A stretch of DNA of 64,000 nt. Origin: Luteolibacter sp. SL250. GTDB lineage: Bacteria > Verrucomicrobiota > Verrucomicrobiia > Verrucomicrobiales > Akkermansiaceae. Where the stretch lies: assembly GCF_026625605.1 (NCBI RefSeq), contig NZ_CP113054.1, positions 4,340,001 to 4,404,000 on the forward strand, given 5' to 3'. A program made the translations under genes and the position numbers. This document shows, piece after piece, positions 53,195 to 62,615 of the stretch; the stretch's first letter is position 1; each line of letters begins with the position of its first letter. The notes below the pieces were generated by a model. The model searched no databases. It was not told where the DNA came from and saw nothing but the letters and a program-made list of their open reading frames with translations.

Positions 53195-54895
53195 TTACAG
53201 ATACTTGTCCGTCACCGCGCCTTCGCTGGCGGTGCTGACGAGCTTCGCATACTTGGCGAGGACGCCGCGGGTGTAGCGTGGCTCCGGGCGGACCCAGGCT
53301 GCCTTGCGCTCCGCGATCTCCTCGGCGGAAATGTCCACGTCGAGGCGGTTGTCCACGGCGTTGATGGTGATGACATCGCCGTCCTTGAGCAGGCCGATGA
53401 CGCCACCTTCGAATGCTTCCGGGGTGATGTGGCCGACGACGAACCCGTGGCTGCCGCCGGAGAAACGGCCGTCGGTGATGAGCGCGACATCCTTGCCGAG
53501 GCCGAGGCCCATGATGGCGGAGGTCGGTCCGAGCATCTCCCGCATGCCGGGGCCGCCCTTCGGTCCTTCATAGCGGATGACGATGATGTCGCCCTTCACG
53601 ATCTCCTTCGCAAGGATGGCCTTCATGGCCTCAGGCTCGGAGTTGAAGACCTTGGCGCTGCCCTTGAAGAGTTCTCCTTCCTTGCCGGTGATCTTCGCCA
53701 CCGCGCCGCCTTCGGCGAGATTGCCGTAGAGGATGCGGAGGTGGCTGTCCTTCTTGATGGGGTTGTCCAGCGGGCGGATGATCTGCTGGCCTTCCGGATA
53801 GACGGCGTTCGCTTTCTCCAGGTTCTCCCGCATGGTGCGGCCGGTCACGGTCATGCAGTCGCCGTGGAGCAGGCCGGCATCCAGCAGCATCTTCATCAGC
53901 GGGACGGTGCCGCCGATGCGGACGAGGTCCGCCATGGCGTATTTGCCGGATGGCTTGAGGTCGGCCAGGAGGGGCACGCGCTTGCCGATGCGCTCGAAGT
54001 CATCGAGCGTGATGTCCACGCCCGCGGCATGGGCCATGGCGGGGATGTGGAGGCAGGCGTTGGTCGAACCACCGAGCGCGATGAGGACGGTGATGGCGTT
54101 CTCGAACGCTTCCTTCGTCATGATGTCGCGGGGCTTGATGCCGAGGTTCACCAGATTGAGGACGGCGGCGCCGGCGTCGAAGCAGTCGCGCATCTTGTCG
54201 TCGGAAATGGCGGCCTGGGCGGAGCTGTTCGGCAGCGACATGCCGAGCGCCTCGATCGCGCTGGCCATGGTGTTCGCGGTGTACATGCCACCGCAGGAAC
54301 CCGGGCCGGGGATGGCGCAGGACTCGACCGTGGCCAGATCCTCATCGGTGAACTCCCCGTTGGCGTGCTTGCCGACGGCTTCGAACACGGAAACGACGTC
54401 CAGGTCCTTCTCCTCGCCCTTCACTTTCGCGCAGCCGGGCATGATCGTGCCGCCATAGACGAAGACGGCGGGGCGGTTCATGCGGCCCATGGCCATCACG
54501 CAACCGGGCATGTTCTTGTCACAGCCGCCGATGGCGACGTAGCCGTCCATGCCTTCGCAGCCAACGACGGTTTCGATGGAGTCCGCGATGACCTCACGGG
54601 AAACGAGGGAGTATTTCATCCCCTCCGTGCCCATGGAGATGCCATCGGAGATGGTAATGGTGTTGAAAATGGTGGCCTTGCCGCCGGCCGCGTTCACGCC
54701 GTTGGACGACTCGATCGCCAGCTTGTCGATGTGGACGTTGCAGGGGGTGACCTGGCTCCAGGTGGAGGCGATGCCGATCTGCACTTTGGCGAAGTCTTCT
54801 TTCTTGAAGCCTACGGCGTAAAGCATGGCACGGCTGGGCGCACGGTCGGGACCATCCAGCATGGGACTGGAAAACGGGCGTTTGTTGTCGTTCAT
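53195..54895 (-). CDS. ilvD: Dihydroxy-acid dehydratase
   Basis: Third common step of isoleucine/valine biosynthesis. At 566 residues it contains the iron-sulfur cysteine motifs [11 protein letters not shown] and [12 protein letters not shown], the start [15 protein letters not shown] and the late signature [19 protein letters not shown]. Beginning [10 protein letters not shown] at the ATG at 54893-54895; the reading frame remains open about 160 codons upstream but that stretch overlaps the start of the divergent gene and is not coding. No other ilv genes are adjacent. It is oriented convergent to the propeller gene. Confidence 0.96.
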   Translation of the reverse strand: MNDNKRPFSSPMLDGPDRAPSRAMLYAVGFKKEDFAKVQIGIASTWSQVTPCNVHIDKLAIESSNGVNAAGGKATIFNTITISDGISMGTEGMKYSLVSREVIADSIETVVGCEGMDGYVAIGGCDKNMPGCVMAMGRMNRPAVFVYGGTIMPGCAKVKGEEKDLDVVSVFEAVGKHANGEFTDEDLATVESCAIPGPGSCGGMYTANTMASAIEALGMSLPNSSAQAAISDDKMRDCFDAGAAVLNLVNLGIKPRDIMTKEAFENAITVLIALGGSTNACLHIPAMAHAAGVDITLDDFERIGKRVPLLADLKPSGKYAMADLVRIGGTVPLMKMLLDAGLLHGDCMTVTGRTMRENLEKANAVYPEGQQIIRPLDNPIKKDSHLRILYGNLAEGGAVAKITGKEGELFKGSAKVFNSEPEAMKAILAKEIVKGDIIVIRYEGPKGGPGMREMLGPTSAIMGLGLGKDVALITDGRFSGGSHGFVVGHITPEAFEGGVIGLLKDGDVITINAVDNRLDVDISAEEIAERKAAWVRPEPRYTRGVLAKYAKLVSTASEGAVTDKYL

Positions 54896-55019
54896 CAGGC
54901 GGCCAGCATCTTTCGGGAAATCCCCGGCAGTCAAGGGAAGCCTTGGCCCTCCGGCCTGTCCATTCACCCGCCGTCCGCTGTAACATTTCCCGCAAGCCCT
55001 CCGATGAGTCAGTGACACC

Positions 55020-55847
55020 ATGAAACTCACATCCCTTCTCCCGCTCGCCGCCGTCCTTCTCCAACCCCTGTCCCTCTCCGCCCAGGAAGTTCCGGCCCCG
55101 CCGGAAAAAACGTGGGAGATCCACCTCCGGGCGGATGGCGGGGGGAGTCCCCGCCTCGCGGAGATGACGCGGCTCCTGCTGGCCCCAGTGACCCGCACGG
55201 TGCCGCTGGAGGACGGTGCGACGTTCCATGCCACCGGCTTCCGGAATCCCGCCACGCCCGGCGCGGACTGGGTCGCGGAACTCCGCGGCGCGCCCGGTGC
55301 CAGGCAGCTCGTGGCGGACGCCGCGAAATACAGCGGTTTCCGCATCGAGGACGGCACGCTTTTCCTGACCAAGGGCAACGAAACCTACGCCCTCTGGGCC
55401 TCTGCGGACGATGTGATCCGCGCCGTCCACCCGGCGGAGAACCGGAACTCCGGCATCCCGGAGATCAGGGAAACGCCCGCATCGTGGGTGTCCGGCGGGG
55501 TCCCGATCTCTTCGATCAAGGACGAGCTGCCGAAGTCGGATCTCCTGCGCCTGCTTGATCGCATCGATTTCTCGCTCAACGCGGACGGGGGTGAGATTTC
55601 CGCAGAGGTGTTCACCGCATCCGTCACTCCGGAGATGGCGGCGAAGGCCGCCGAGAAGGCCCGAAAGTTGTCCGCCGCCGCCACCCTGATTTCCGGTGAG
55701 GAAGTCTCGCTGGAGGACCTGGCGAAGGACATCACCATCACCCAGACCGATGAGAAAATCCGCCTCCGCTTCAACATCACCGAAGCGACGATCGAGAGAG
55801 GCCTGATGGGCATCCACCAGCTCCTGAAAGCCACCCGCGGGAAGTAA
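55020..55847 (+). CDS. Secreted hypothetical protein upstream of an ECF sigma factor
   Basis: A 275-residue exported protein (signal [21 protein letters not shown]). The mature part has a beta-rich first half with [18 protein letters not shown] and a helical second half (..[19 protein letters not shown] and [14 protein letters not shown]). No family is recognised. The stop lies 7 bp before the sigma factor ATG, so it is likely in the same operon and could be a signal-sensing or periplasmic partner. Confidence 0.7.
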   Translation: MKLTSLLPLAAVLLQPLSLSAQEVPAPPEKTWEIHLRADGGGSPRLAEMTRLLLAPVTRTVPLEDGATFHATGFRNPATPGADWVAELRGAPGARQLVADAAKYSGFRIEDGTLFLTKGNETYALWASADDVIRAVHPAENRNSGIPEIRETPASWVSGGVPISSIKDELPKSDLLRLLDRIDFSLNADGGEISAEVFTASVTPEMAAKAAEKARKLSAAATLISGEEVSLEDLAKDITITQTDEKIRLRFNITEATIERGLMGIHQLLKATRGK

Positions 55848-55854
55848 CGCTTCC

Positions 55855-56427
55855 ATGGAATCCGCGGAAACAGACCCTGAAAGCGACGCCGCCCTCGCCA
55901 CCCGGTGGAGGCAGGGTGACGTCCGCGCCTACGAAGCCATCGTGGCCCGCCATCTCGATCCCGTGCGGAGGTTCCTGATTTCCCGCTGCGGGAATCCCGG
56001 GGACGCCGACGATCTCTGCCAGGAGGTATTTCTGGAGGTCTGCCAGAAAATCAAATGCTACACCCCCGGCCAATCCTTCACGGGCTGGCTCTACACCATC
56101 GCCCGCCGCCGTTCGATCGATCTCTGGCGCAGGACGCGGCCGATGGAGCCGTTCGATCCCGACCATCACGGGGGAATGGAGGATCGCTCCCCCGCCCGCG
56201 TCTCCGAGGAACAGGACGAGGCCGTCACTGCCTGGAACAAGGTCCATGCGCTCCTTTCCGAAAACCAGGCCACCGCCCTGTGGCTGAAGGTCCAGGGCGG
56301 TCATTCCATCTCCGAGATCGCCACGATGATGGACCAGTCTCCCGAGAACGTCCGCGTCCTCCTTTTCCGCGCCCGCCAGCAGCTCGCCCTGCTCTGGAAC
56401 CAACCCACACCCTGCCCCACGCCATGA
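55855..56427 (+). CDS. ECF-family sigma-70 factor
   Basis: A 190-residue sigma factor. Region 2 (about 25-95) shows AYEAIVARHLDPVRRFLISRC, then NPGDADDLCQEVFLEV (the usual DAEDLxQExF pattern) and GWLYTIARRRSIDLWRR. Region 4 (about 120-180) has LSENQATALWLKVQGGHSI (a helix-turn-helix) and SEIATMMDQSPENVRVLLFRAR. Its neighbours are the secreted protein 7 bp upstream and the anti-sigma-like protein, whose ATG overlaps its TGA, which fits a sigma/anti-sigma module. Confidence 0.92.
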   Translation: MESAETDPESDAALATRWRQGDVRAYEAIVARHLDPVRRFLISRCGNPGDADDLCQEVFLEVCQKIKCYTPGQSFTGWLYTIARRRSIDLWRRTRPMEPFDPDHHGGMEDRSPARVSEEQDEAVTAWNKVHALLSENQATALWLKVQGGHSISEIATMMDQSPENVRVLLFRARQQLALLWNQPTPCPTP

Positions 56428-56876
56428 AACCAAGCCCCTGCGACAGCCATCAGGAAACGATCAGCGCGCTCACCGACGACGGCCTCCCGTTCCCGGAAGC
56501 GCTCAGCGGGCACATCGCCTCCTGCCCGGAATGCGCCGCGTTCGCCCGGATCTGCGATGGAGACCTGGATGCGCTTTCCGCTCCCCTTCCGTCCGCCGGT
56601 GATGATCTCCGGCAGAGGGTGCTGGTACTTCCGGCGGGCCGTCCCGCGCGCCCGCGCCTCCCCATCGCTCCCTTGGCCGCCGCCGCGGGCATCCTGCTGG
56701 CCGCGGGCTGGTGGCTCACGCGACCGGTGCCTGAGACTCCCCGGCCCGCGCCCGTCGTCCAGAATCCAACGACGGAAGATGCGACGGAGATCGCCGCGTT
56801 GAAGGAGGACTTCGACCAGGCCCTCGGCCATCTGGCGGAGCCCCTGTCCGTGTTCAGCAGCCTGGCCCGGCCGTAG
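56424..56876 (+). CDS. Zinc-binding anti-sigma factor-like protein
   Basis: A 150-residue membrane protein. The N-terminal domain has HQETISALTD and HIASCPECAAFARICD, matching the H..C..C zinc-binding anti-sigma (zf-HC2/ZAS) pattern. One membrane helix (IAPLAAAAGILLAAGWWL, about residues 78-95) leads to a short periplasmic tail. The 4-bp overlap with the sigma gene implies coupled translation. It lies upstream of the YdjM-type gene by 69 bp. Confidence 0.85.
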   Translation: MKPSPCDSHQETISALTDDGLPFPEALSGHIASCPECAAFARICDGDLDALSAPLPSAGDDLRQRVLVLPAGRPARPRLPIAPLAAAAGILLAAGWWLTRPVPETPRPAPVVQNPTTEDATEIAALKEDFDQALGHLAEPLSVFSSLARP

Positions 56877-56945
56877 TGACAGGAAATCGCCCCCGCGCGA
56901 ACAATACGATTGACTGGCCCTCCCCTGACCCGGTCCCGTTTGTGC

Positions 56946-58052
56946 ATGGATTCGGTCACGCAGGCGGCGCTGGGAGCGGCGGTGGGGGAAGCGATGCTCG
57001 GGAAAAAACTGGGCAACCGGGGGATGCTGTGGGGCCTTTTGTTCGGGACGCTGCCGGATCTGGACGTCCTCGTTTCCTTCTTCCTGGACACCACGAACAA
57101 CCTGATCTGGCACCGCGGGCCCAGCCACTCCCTGCCGGTCATGATCGTCGCCTCGATCGCGCTCGGCCACTGGCTGGCCAAGCTGTGGAAGAAACAGAAG
57201 ATCAGCCGTGGTCAGGCAGGGCTTTTTGTTTTCGCCGTCTGGAGCACCCATGTGCTGCTCGACTGTTTCACGGTCTACGGCACCTCGGTCCTGTGGCCGT
57301 TCACGGAGAAAAGGGTCGCCTTCAACAACCTGTTCATCATCGATCCTCTCTACACCATTCCCCTGGTGGTCACGCTGGTCTGGCTGGCATTCCTGCGGAC
57401 AAAGAAGCAGCTCCCGAAGAGGAGGAGGCTCTGCTGGTGGGGAATTGGCCTGAGCAGCGGCTACGTGGTGCTGAGCCTGCTGGCGAAGTGGGCGGCATCG
57501 GCGGGATTTGACGCGGATCTCCAGAAACGCGGCGTGACCTTTTCCCGGCGGATGGAGGCCCCCACCGCGTTCAACATCCTGTTCTGGCGGTCGGTGGTGG
57601 ACCGCGGGGATGAGTTGTGGGTCGGCTACCGGAGCATCTTCGAGTTCCATGACACCCCCGTCCGCTGGACCGTGTATCCGAAGGGGACCGACGCCTTTTT
57701 CCCGTACTCCGCGATGCGGGAGGCGGACACGGTGGCGTGGTTTTCCGACGGCTGGTGGATCTGCCGGCCGCACAAGCAGGGCATCTGGATGGGCGACCTG
57801 AGGTTCGGGGAAACCCGCACGTGGAACGCGCGCAAAGACGCCGTGGATTCACGCGTTTCATTTTCATGGATCTTCCATCCGAAAGCGGAGGGCGACAAAC
57901 TCCGCCAGGTGATGCCGGAATCGAGGAATCCGGGGGAGACGATGAAACGGCTGGCGAAGCGGGTCGCCGGGGACCGGGCGGCTTGGGAGGCACAGCCGAG
58001 GCTGGCGGGCGTCCACGGCAGTTTGCCCGAAACCCTGCGGGCAGTGGAATGA
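56946..58052 (+). CDS. Membrane-bound metal-dependent hydrolase, YdjM-like
   Basis: A 368-residue inner-membrane protein. The N-terminal half matches the YdjM/LexA-binding family (PF04307): DSVTQAALGAAVGEAMLGKK, then GTLPDLDVL and HRGPSHSLPVM and STHVLLDCFTVYGT, with the conserved Asp/His that likely bind metal. Four membrane helices lie within about residues 90-200. The C-terminal 170 residues are soluble and are absent from short YdjM proteins. The ATG at 56946 is chosen (MDSVTQ). It overlaps the following gene by 4 bp. Confidence 0.84.
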   Translation: MDSVTQAALGAAVGEAMLGKKLGNRGMLWGLLFGTLPDLDVLVSFFLDTTNNLIWHRGPSHSLPVMIVASIALGHWLAKLWKKQKISRGQAGLFVFAVWSTHVLLDCFTVYGTSVLWPFTEKRVAFNNLFIIDPLYTIPLVVTLVWLAFLRTKKQLPKRRRLCWWGIGLSSGYVVLSLLAKWAASAGFDADLQKRGVTFSRRMEAPTAFNILFWRSVVDRGDELWVGYRSIFEFHDTPVRWTVYPKGTDAFFPYSAMREADTVAWFSDGWWICRPHKQGIWMGDLRFGETRTWNARKDAVDSRVSFSWIFHPKAEGDKLRQVMPESRNPGETMKRLAKRVAGDRAAWEAQPRLAGVHGSLPETLRAVE

Positions 58053-60031
58053 ATCAACCGCGGAAATCTGGTTTCCGTCCGGCTGTGAATGGGTTATTGG
58101 TTCCGCCAGTGAAGATCCTGCTCCTGATGCTCGGGCTGTCCGGCGTTTCCTTCGCTGCGGCGGGAGACCCTGCGGCGGCGGTGTTGGAGTATCTGGAGAA
58201 GGTGCGCCAGCGCACGGTGGATCTGGGGACGGACACCGCGCTCTCCCCCCATACCTCCACGGAGAAGCGCGAACAGATTTCACGCCGCCTTTCCCGTCTG
58301 GCGGATGACCTTGGCAAAGGCAGCCTCGAAGCCGCGGAGGTGAAGGTGGATGACAACCTGGCCGCCGTGATCGTGAGAAACACCGGCGGCTTCGACCCTT
58401 CGAAAATCCGGGTGGTTTCCATCGGCCTGGTGAGGATGAAGGACGCCTGGCTCCCGGCACCGGTGCCATCGTCATTCGAGAACACCGGCACGGGATTGGT
58501 CGCCGCCGCCAGGCAGCGCCTCGGGCAACTGGAGACCTGGATGATGCGGGGGCAGGCCGAACAACTGACCGCCCTCCGTGAACAGTCCCGGGAGCGAATG
58601 CGGAAGGATATCCTGGCATCCATGGATCCGGAAATCCTCCGCGATGAATCCCCCGAGAAAGTCACCAACCAGTTCCTCGCCGCCTGCCGGAAGCGGGACC
58701 TGCCTGTCATGCTGGGATTTCTGGGCGGCCTGCAGGACACGCCCCCGGACGACTGGGCGGAACGCCTGCGCTCCGCGGACGCGGCGGTGGTGGCGGGAAG
58801 AAAAGTCGGGTGGCCGTGGCGGCTGCTCATCGCTCCGGAGGTGGTGAGGGTGCGGGTGGAGGACGGCGGGGAAACCCATGGCTCCCTGTTCTCCTTCGGC
58901 TGCCTCGATCCTGCCGGGAGCGGGATGAAGCAGACGTCCACACGGGTGGAGATCCTGCACATCGAGCTGAGCCGGGATGAAGAGGGTCTGTGGAAAGTGG
59001 ACCTGCCACCCGCATTCCTGCTGCCCCCAGGGGAGGAACTGGACGAGTCCGAGGATGATTTCGTCAAGTCGCTGCTCGACGAATTCCCCGGAGAGATCCG
59101 CAAGCAGATCTCCGCCCGGCCTCAGCCATCCATCGCGGAAGCGGCGGCGTCGCTCGACGATGCGCTTCGGAAGGATTCCCTGGACCCGCTCATCTCGTTG
59201 ATGGATCTGGAGGGCGATCCTGGCACCGCCAGCCGTGGCTGCGCGCTGGGAGCGAGGCTCTGGTGGCTGGTCCACAACCCGCAGGCACCCCGGCTTGCCC
59301 AGCTCCTCGGCTACCATGAGAATGGCCGCGCCGGTGTCGTCACGTTCCAGTTTTTCTCCCCGAGGGAGCCGGGCACCTTCGACCTCAGGTCATTTTACCT
59401 GGAGAAGACCGCCGCTGGCTGGTTGCTGTTTCCCGGATTGAAGCTGACCAACTCTCCCAGCAAGGAGCAATCCGCCGTAAGGGACTGGGTGACCGACCGT
59501 GAAAGGGCCTGGCGCGGCGGATGGCAGGCGAAGCTCGCGGAGGGATGCACCCGCATCGACCCAATTGCCGAAGGAAACGCCCCGGCGGAGGATGACGCGA
59601 GGAAGCTGGTGGAGGAATGGCTTTCCGCAACCCACTCCGCGGACTTTCCCGCCGCTCTCCGCAGCATCGTCATCGTCAACCGGCAGGGTGAAACCGAAAG
59701 GACGCTGCGCAACCTCGGGTTCGAGTTCACCGCCGCACTGCGTGACGAAGGAAAAGCCTCCATCATCCACAGCGAGCGAGGCTCCACCTGGACGGTCGTG
59801 GGAGTGAAGTCCCAGACCGGTATGACCACCACCTTCCCCCTCTACCTCGTGGTGACCACCCACCAGGGCCCGCGGATCCTCATCGGGTCGGACCTTTTCG
59901 GTGATTCCACCAGCGGTCGGAACAAGCTGAATGAAACGGTCCTGGAACGCATCAGGGCCTGTACCACCCCGGGTTCCGCCGAGGAACTCAAGAGCCTGCT
60001 CGACAGATTCCGCGACAAAACCGGCGGATGA
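58049..60031 (+). CDS. Large secreted protein of unknown function
   Basis: A 660-residue protein. After about 20 residues comes a hydrophobic signal (KILLLMLGLSGVSFAAAG). The mature part is mostly helical, with an AAVLEYLEKVRQRTVDL start, several KE-rich segments, and a LRSFYLEKTAAGWLLFPGLKL-type motif. No catalytic or known domain is seen; the two halves share some features (a SL.D/E..FLAACRKRDLPVML segment against EWLSATHSADFPAALRS). The ATG at 58049 overlaps YdjM (ATGA); a GTG at 58109 would give a more usual signal peptide. Coupling with the YdjM-like gene suggests they act together. Confidence 0.68.
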   Translation: MNQPRKSGFRPAVNGLLVPPVKILLLMLGLSGVSFAAAGDPAAAVLEYLEKVRQRTVDLGTDTALSPHTSTEKREQISRRLSRLADDLGKGSLEAAEVKVDDNLAAVIVRNTGGFDPSKIRVVSIGLVRMKDAWLPAPVPSSFENTGTGLVAAARQRLGQLETWMMRGQAEQLTALREQSRERMRKDILASMDPEILRDESPEKVTNQFLAACRKRDLPVMLGFLGGLQDTPPDDWAERLRSADAAVVAGRKVGWPWRLLIAPEVVRVRVEDGGETHGSLFSFGCLDPAGSGMKQTSTRVEILHIELSRDEEGLWKVDLPPAFLLPPGEELDESEDDFVKSLLDEFPGEIRKQISARPQPSIAEAAASLDDALRKDSLDPLISLMDLEGDPGTASRGCALGARLWWLVHNPQAPRLAQLLGYHENGRAGVVTFQFFSPREPGTFDLRSFYLEKTAAGWLLFPGLKLTNSPSKEQSAVRDWVTDRERAWRGGWQAKLAEGCTRIDPIAEGNAPAEDDARKLVEEWLSATHSADFPAALRSIVIVNRQGETERTLRNLGFEFTAALRDEGKASIIHSERGSTWTVVGVKSQTGMTTTFPLYLVVTTHQGPRILIGSDLFGDSTSGRNKLNETVLERIRACTTPGSAEELKSLLDRFRDKTGG

Positions 60032-60159
60032 GATCCACGCAAAAATACGGAATGATCTACTCATTCGCGTAATGGCATGCTTCATATTTTTTGATATTCA
60101 TGGAGGCGTAAATCCAATGCCGACAGCCTGCCGGCATCATTCATCCCCCATCATCAACC

Positions 60160-60588
60160 ATGATCGTCCGATCCATATCATCCGCCCCGCGGCGCTCCCG
60201 CGCACAGGGGATGACATTGCTTGAACTGACGGTGGTGATCTTCGTCCTCATGGGACTCATCTCCATCCTGTTCGTGGCCGCCCAGGCGTGGAAGCGCGGC
60301 GCGGACCGCGGGATGTGTGTGATGAACATCCAGGTCACCCAGAAGGCATTGAGGAGCTTCTCCAATCTCTATGGATACAATCCCGGCGACTCCGTGACCG
60401 GACTGAAAGACAAGATCTTCTCCCCCGGCGGATTCATCGAAGTGATGCCAGTCTGCAAAGGCGGCGGCGAATATTTCTTCGGAGGCGCCTCCGGCGAGGA
60501 TGCCATCCCCCAGGTGGGCCATCTCTATCTGGAATGCTCATACAGCGAGTCGCGCGGCCACTCGCTCCCGCCGAACGGCGAATGGTGA
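60160..60588 (+). CDS. Prepilin-like protein (type IV pilin/type II pseudopilin N-terminal motif)
   Basis: A 142-residue protein. A basic leader (MIVRSISSAPRRSRAQG) is followed by the prepilin peptidase site G|MTLLELTVVIFVLMGLISIL, with Glu at position 5 of the mature protein. The rest is a soluble domain with a single pair of cysteines (GMCVMN and MPVCKGG). It fits type II secretion pseudopilins or DUF1559-like proteins of the PVC group. There are no secretion or pilus genes next to it; the GspF-like protein is 58 kb away in this window. Confidence 0.8.
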   Translation: MIVRSISSAPRRSRAQGMTLLELTVVIFVLMGLISILFVAAQAWKRGADRGMCVMNIQVTQKALRSFSNLYGYNPGDSVTGLKDKIFSPGGFIEVMPVCKGGGEYFFGGASGEDAIPQVGHLYLECSYSESRGHSLPPNGEW

Positions 60589-60592
60589 GCAC

Positions 60593-61165
60593 TCAGCGGC
60601 GGGCTTGGATCAGAGCGATCTCCGCGCCATCCAGCACACGCCATGCCCCCGGTGAAAGATCACCCAACGGCAGCTTTCCGATCGCCACCCGCAACAGCCT
60701 CAAGGTGGGGAACCCGACGGCCGCCGTCATGCGCCTCACCTGGCGGTTCTTCCCTTCCGTGAGGGTTAGCTCCATCCAGGAAGTGGGGATCGCTTTCCGG
60801 AACCTGACCGGAGGATCCCTCGGGGGAAACTCCGGCGCGGGATCAGGTATCCGCGCACGGCATGGCCGGGTGCGGTGCCCCTGGATGACCAGCCCCCCGG
60901 CCGCCAGCCGCTTCACGGCATCGTCACCCGGTATACCTTCCACCTGCACCTGATACGTCCGCGGGTGGGCCGCCGCGGGATCGAGGAACCGGTGGTTGAA
61001 CCCCGGCTCATCCCCCAGTAGCAGCAGTCCCTCGGAATCGAGGTCCAGCCGTCCTATGGGATAAACCCCTTTCGGAAATCCGAAGTCCGCCAGCGTGCGC
61101 TGGCCCGGTTGGTCCGGCGTGAACTGGCAGAGCACGCCATACGGCTTGTTGAACGCGATCAGCAT
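60593..61165 (-). CDS. RluE/RsuA-type pseudouridine synthase
   Basis: A 190-residue RNA-modifying enzyme. NKPYGVLCQFTPDQPGQRTL, the catalytic GRLDLDSEGLLLL motif (Asp about residue 45) and GKNRQVRRM are typical of RsuA/RluE. No S4 domain precedes the catalytic domain, which fits RluE (23S rRNA U2457) rather than RsuA. The ATG at 61163-61165 (MLIAFNKP) is used. Its stop is 5 bp from the prepilin-like gene (convergent), and it is 10 bp downstream of the DUF486 gene. Confidence 0.9.
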   Translation of the reverse strand: MLIAFNKPYGVLCQFTPDQPGQRTLADFGFPKGVYPIGRLDLDSEGLLLLGDEPGFNHRFLDPAAAHPRTYQVQVEGIPGDDAVKRLAAGGLVIQGHRTRPCRARIPDPAPEFPPRDPPVRFRKAIPTSWMELTLTEGKNRQVRRMTAAVGFPTLRLLRVAIGKLPLGDLSPGAWRVLDGAEIALIQARR

Positions 61166-61175
61166 GACACCCGCT

Positions 61176-61514
61176 TTATTTCCTGAAGATGAAAAACACC
61201 GCACCGGCCATGCAGACCGCCGCGCCCAGATAGTTCCATGTGATCTTCTCCTTCATGAAGAAGATCGCGAAGGGGACGAACACGGTGAGTGTGATCACCT
61301 CCTGCATGATCTTGAGCTGCGCAACGCTGAACGCCTGGTGGCCGATGCGGTTCGCCGGCACCTGGAACAGGTACTCGAAAAGCGCGACGCCCCACGACAG
61401 GAACGCGGCGATCCACCACGGCTTGTCCTTCAGGTCGCGCAGGTGGGCGTACCACGCGAAGGTCATGAAAATGTTGGAGATCGTGAGAAGGACGATGGTT
61501 TTCAGGCCGATCAT
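61176..61514 (-). CDS. DUF486 membrane protein (DMT family)
   Basis: A 112-residue protein with four membrane helices. It begins MIGLKTIVLLTISNIFMTFAW and contains WYAHLRDLKDKPWWIAAFLSWG (family block), QVPANRIGH and QAFSVAQLKIMQEVITL, then WNYLGAAVCMAGAVFFIF. DUF486 proteins look like small multidrug-resistance-type transporters; the function is unknown. The frame is open far upstream but that overlaps tspO and is not coding. It is located 10 bp upstream of the RluE gene and 38 bp downstream of tspO. Confidence 0.9.
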   Translation of the reverse strand: MIGLKTIVLLTISNIFMTFAWYAHLRDLKDKPWWIAAFLSWGVALFEYLFQVPANRIGHQAFSVAQLKIMQEVITLTVFVPFAIFFMKEKITWNYLGAAVCMAGAVFFIFRK

Positions 61515-61552
61515 GCCGGAGGTGTAGCCGTGGCCCGCGCCAGCCGCAAGCT

Positions 61553-62044
61553 TCACGCCCGGTTGAGCCAGCCGATGGCGGCGTTCAGGTAGGTGGCATA
61601 CATGATCCACAGCAGGTAGGGCAGGAGCAGGACCGCGGAAAGGTGATCCACCTTTTCCGCGCTGCGGATGGTGAGCGCCAGGAATCCCCAGATGCAGAAG
61701 ATGACGGCCAGCGCCCAGCCGATGGCGTGTGCGCCGAAAAAGACCGGAGTCCACGCGAGATTCAGGATGAACTGGATGACAAATAAGGTGACCGTCCCCA
61801 TGGCCCGGCGGTGGACCAGCCGCCCCGCGGCGATGCCCATCAGGACATAAAGGATACTCCATACCGGACCGAACACCCACGGAGGAGGATTGCCCGGCGG
61901 TTTCGTCAGATCCTGGTACCACGCACCCCCTCCCCCCTCCATGGTCAGCCCGACGGCGAGCCCGGCTCCAAGACACACGATGACCCCGACGATCGGCCAG
62001 AGCCATGCGGAGACTTTTCCGGGAGGTGCTTCTTCATCGGTCAT
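61553..62044 (-). CDS. tspO: TspO/MBR-family membrane protein
   Basis: A 163-residue, five-helix membrane protein. It matches TspO along its length: WYQDLTKPPGNPPPWVFGPVWSILYVLMG is the conserved region (WYxxLxKPxxxPPxWVFGPVW), followed by FILNLAWTPVFFGAH and WIMYATYLNAAIGWLNR. TspO binds porphyrins and cholesterol-like ligands and regulates stress and tetrapyrrole metabolism; hemL is nearby but separate. The ATG at 62042-62044 is the natural start. It is upstream of DUF486 on the same strand. Confidence 0.94.
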   Translation of the reverse strand: MTDEEAPPGKVSAWLWPIVGVIVCLGAGLAVGLTMEGGGGAWYQDLTKPPGNPPPWVFGPVWSILYVLMGIAAGRLVHRRAMGTVTLFVIQFILNLAWTPVFFGAHAIGWALAVIFCIWGFLALTIRSAEKVDHLSAVLLLPYLLWIMYATYLNAAIGWLNRA

Positions 62045-62161
62045 GGAACAAAATTCGTATGAGGTGGCGGGAATTTCAACTTCGGCCTCACAGGGTGGCG
62101 TCGTGGCTTCGCCGCGATGGTTGGGACATGCCTCCTCCCTTTCTCCGGCATCCGCATGGAG

Positions 62162-62265
62162 ACTGGGACCGCGGGATTCATCCCGCCCCGGAGAATCCGT
62201 TTCCAGGCAACGACCGGTTCTGCGCTGCCAGCAAATCGGGGCGGGATGAATCCCGCGGTCCCAGT
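62162..62265. repeat. Perfect 29-nt inverted repeat with GCGGGAT hairpins
   Basis: The segments 62162-62190 and 62237-62265 are exact inverted copies of each other (29 nt). Each contains its own hairpin, GCGGGAT-TC-ATCCCGC. The spacer is 46 bp. It lies in the 307-bp gap between tspO and the small lipoprotein at 62352; the rest of that gap shows no coding sequence. The hairpin architecture matches the inner repeat at 1618-1687. Confidence 0.9.
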
Positions 62266-62351
62266 GCTTCGCTCCCAGCCGGAACGGCGGAACTGTCACG
62301 GAAGATTGAACCATCCTGAATAGCTGCGATACTCCGACCGTCCCACCGCCC

Positions 62352-62570
62352 ATGAAATACCTCCTCATGTCCCTCTCCGCCATCGTCCTCTCATCCTGCG
62401 CCGGGGATCCGGGCCATTTCGACGGAGGGGACGGTCATCGCCGCGGCTCAGGAAATGCCCCGCTGCGGGGACCATCCGCCGGTGACGTCATCCGGGACAC
62501 CCACTACGACCGGGCCCGGCAGAACTACGAGGACCGCACCCACCAGCGTCGCTACGGACGCTACGATTGA
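62352..62570 (+). CDS. Small lipoprotein
   Basis: A 72-residue predicted lipoprotein. The signal MKYLLMSLSAIVLSSC ends in the lipobox LSSC. The mature part is short and hydrophilic, with GDPGHFDGGDGHRRGSG and RDTHYDRARQNYEDRTH. No family is recognised. The composition is rich in His, Arg, Asp and Gly. It is 45 bp before the following membrane protein. Confidence 0.72.
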   Translation: MKYLLMSLSAIVLSSCAGDPGHFDGGDGHRRGSGNAPLRGPSAGDVIRDTHYDRARQNYEDRTHQRRYGRYD

Positions 62571-62615
62571 CGCCGGGAAGTTGACTTTGCCCCGGAGCGG
62601 ACACGAGCATGGGAC

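Noticed and set aside
54896..55378. N-terminal extension of ilvD
   Set aside because: The frame stays open about 160 codons upstream, but IlvD homology starts at [10 protein letters not shown] and the extension runs over the start of a divergent secreted protein.
61515..62006. Longer form of the DUF486 protein
   Set aside because: The open frame overlaps tspO on the same strand in another frame; TspO is clearly conserved and DUF486 homology begins at the ATG at 61512-61514.
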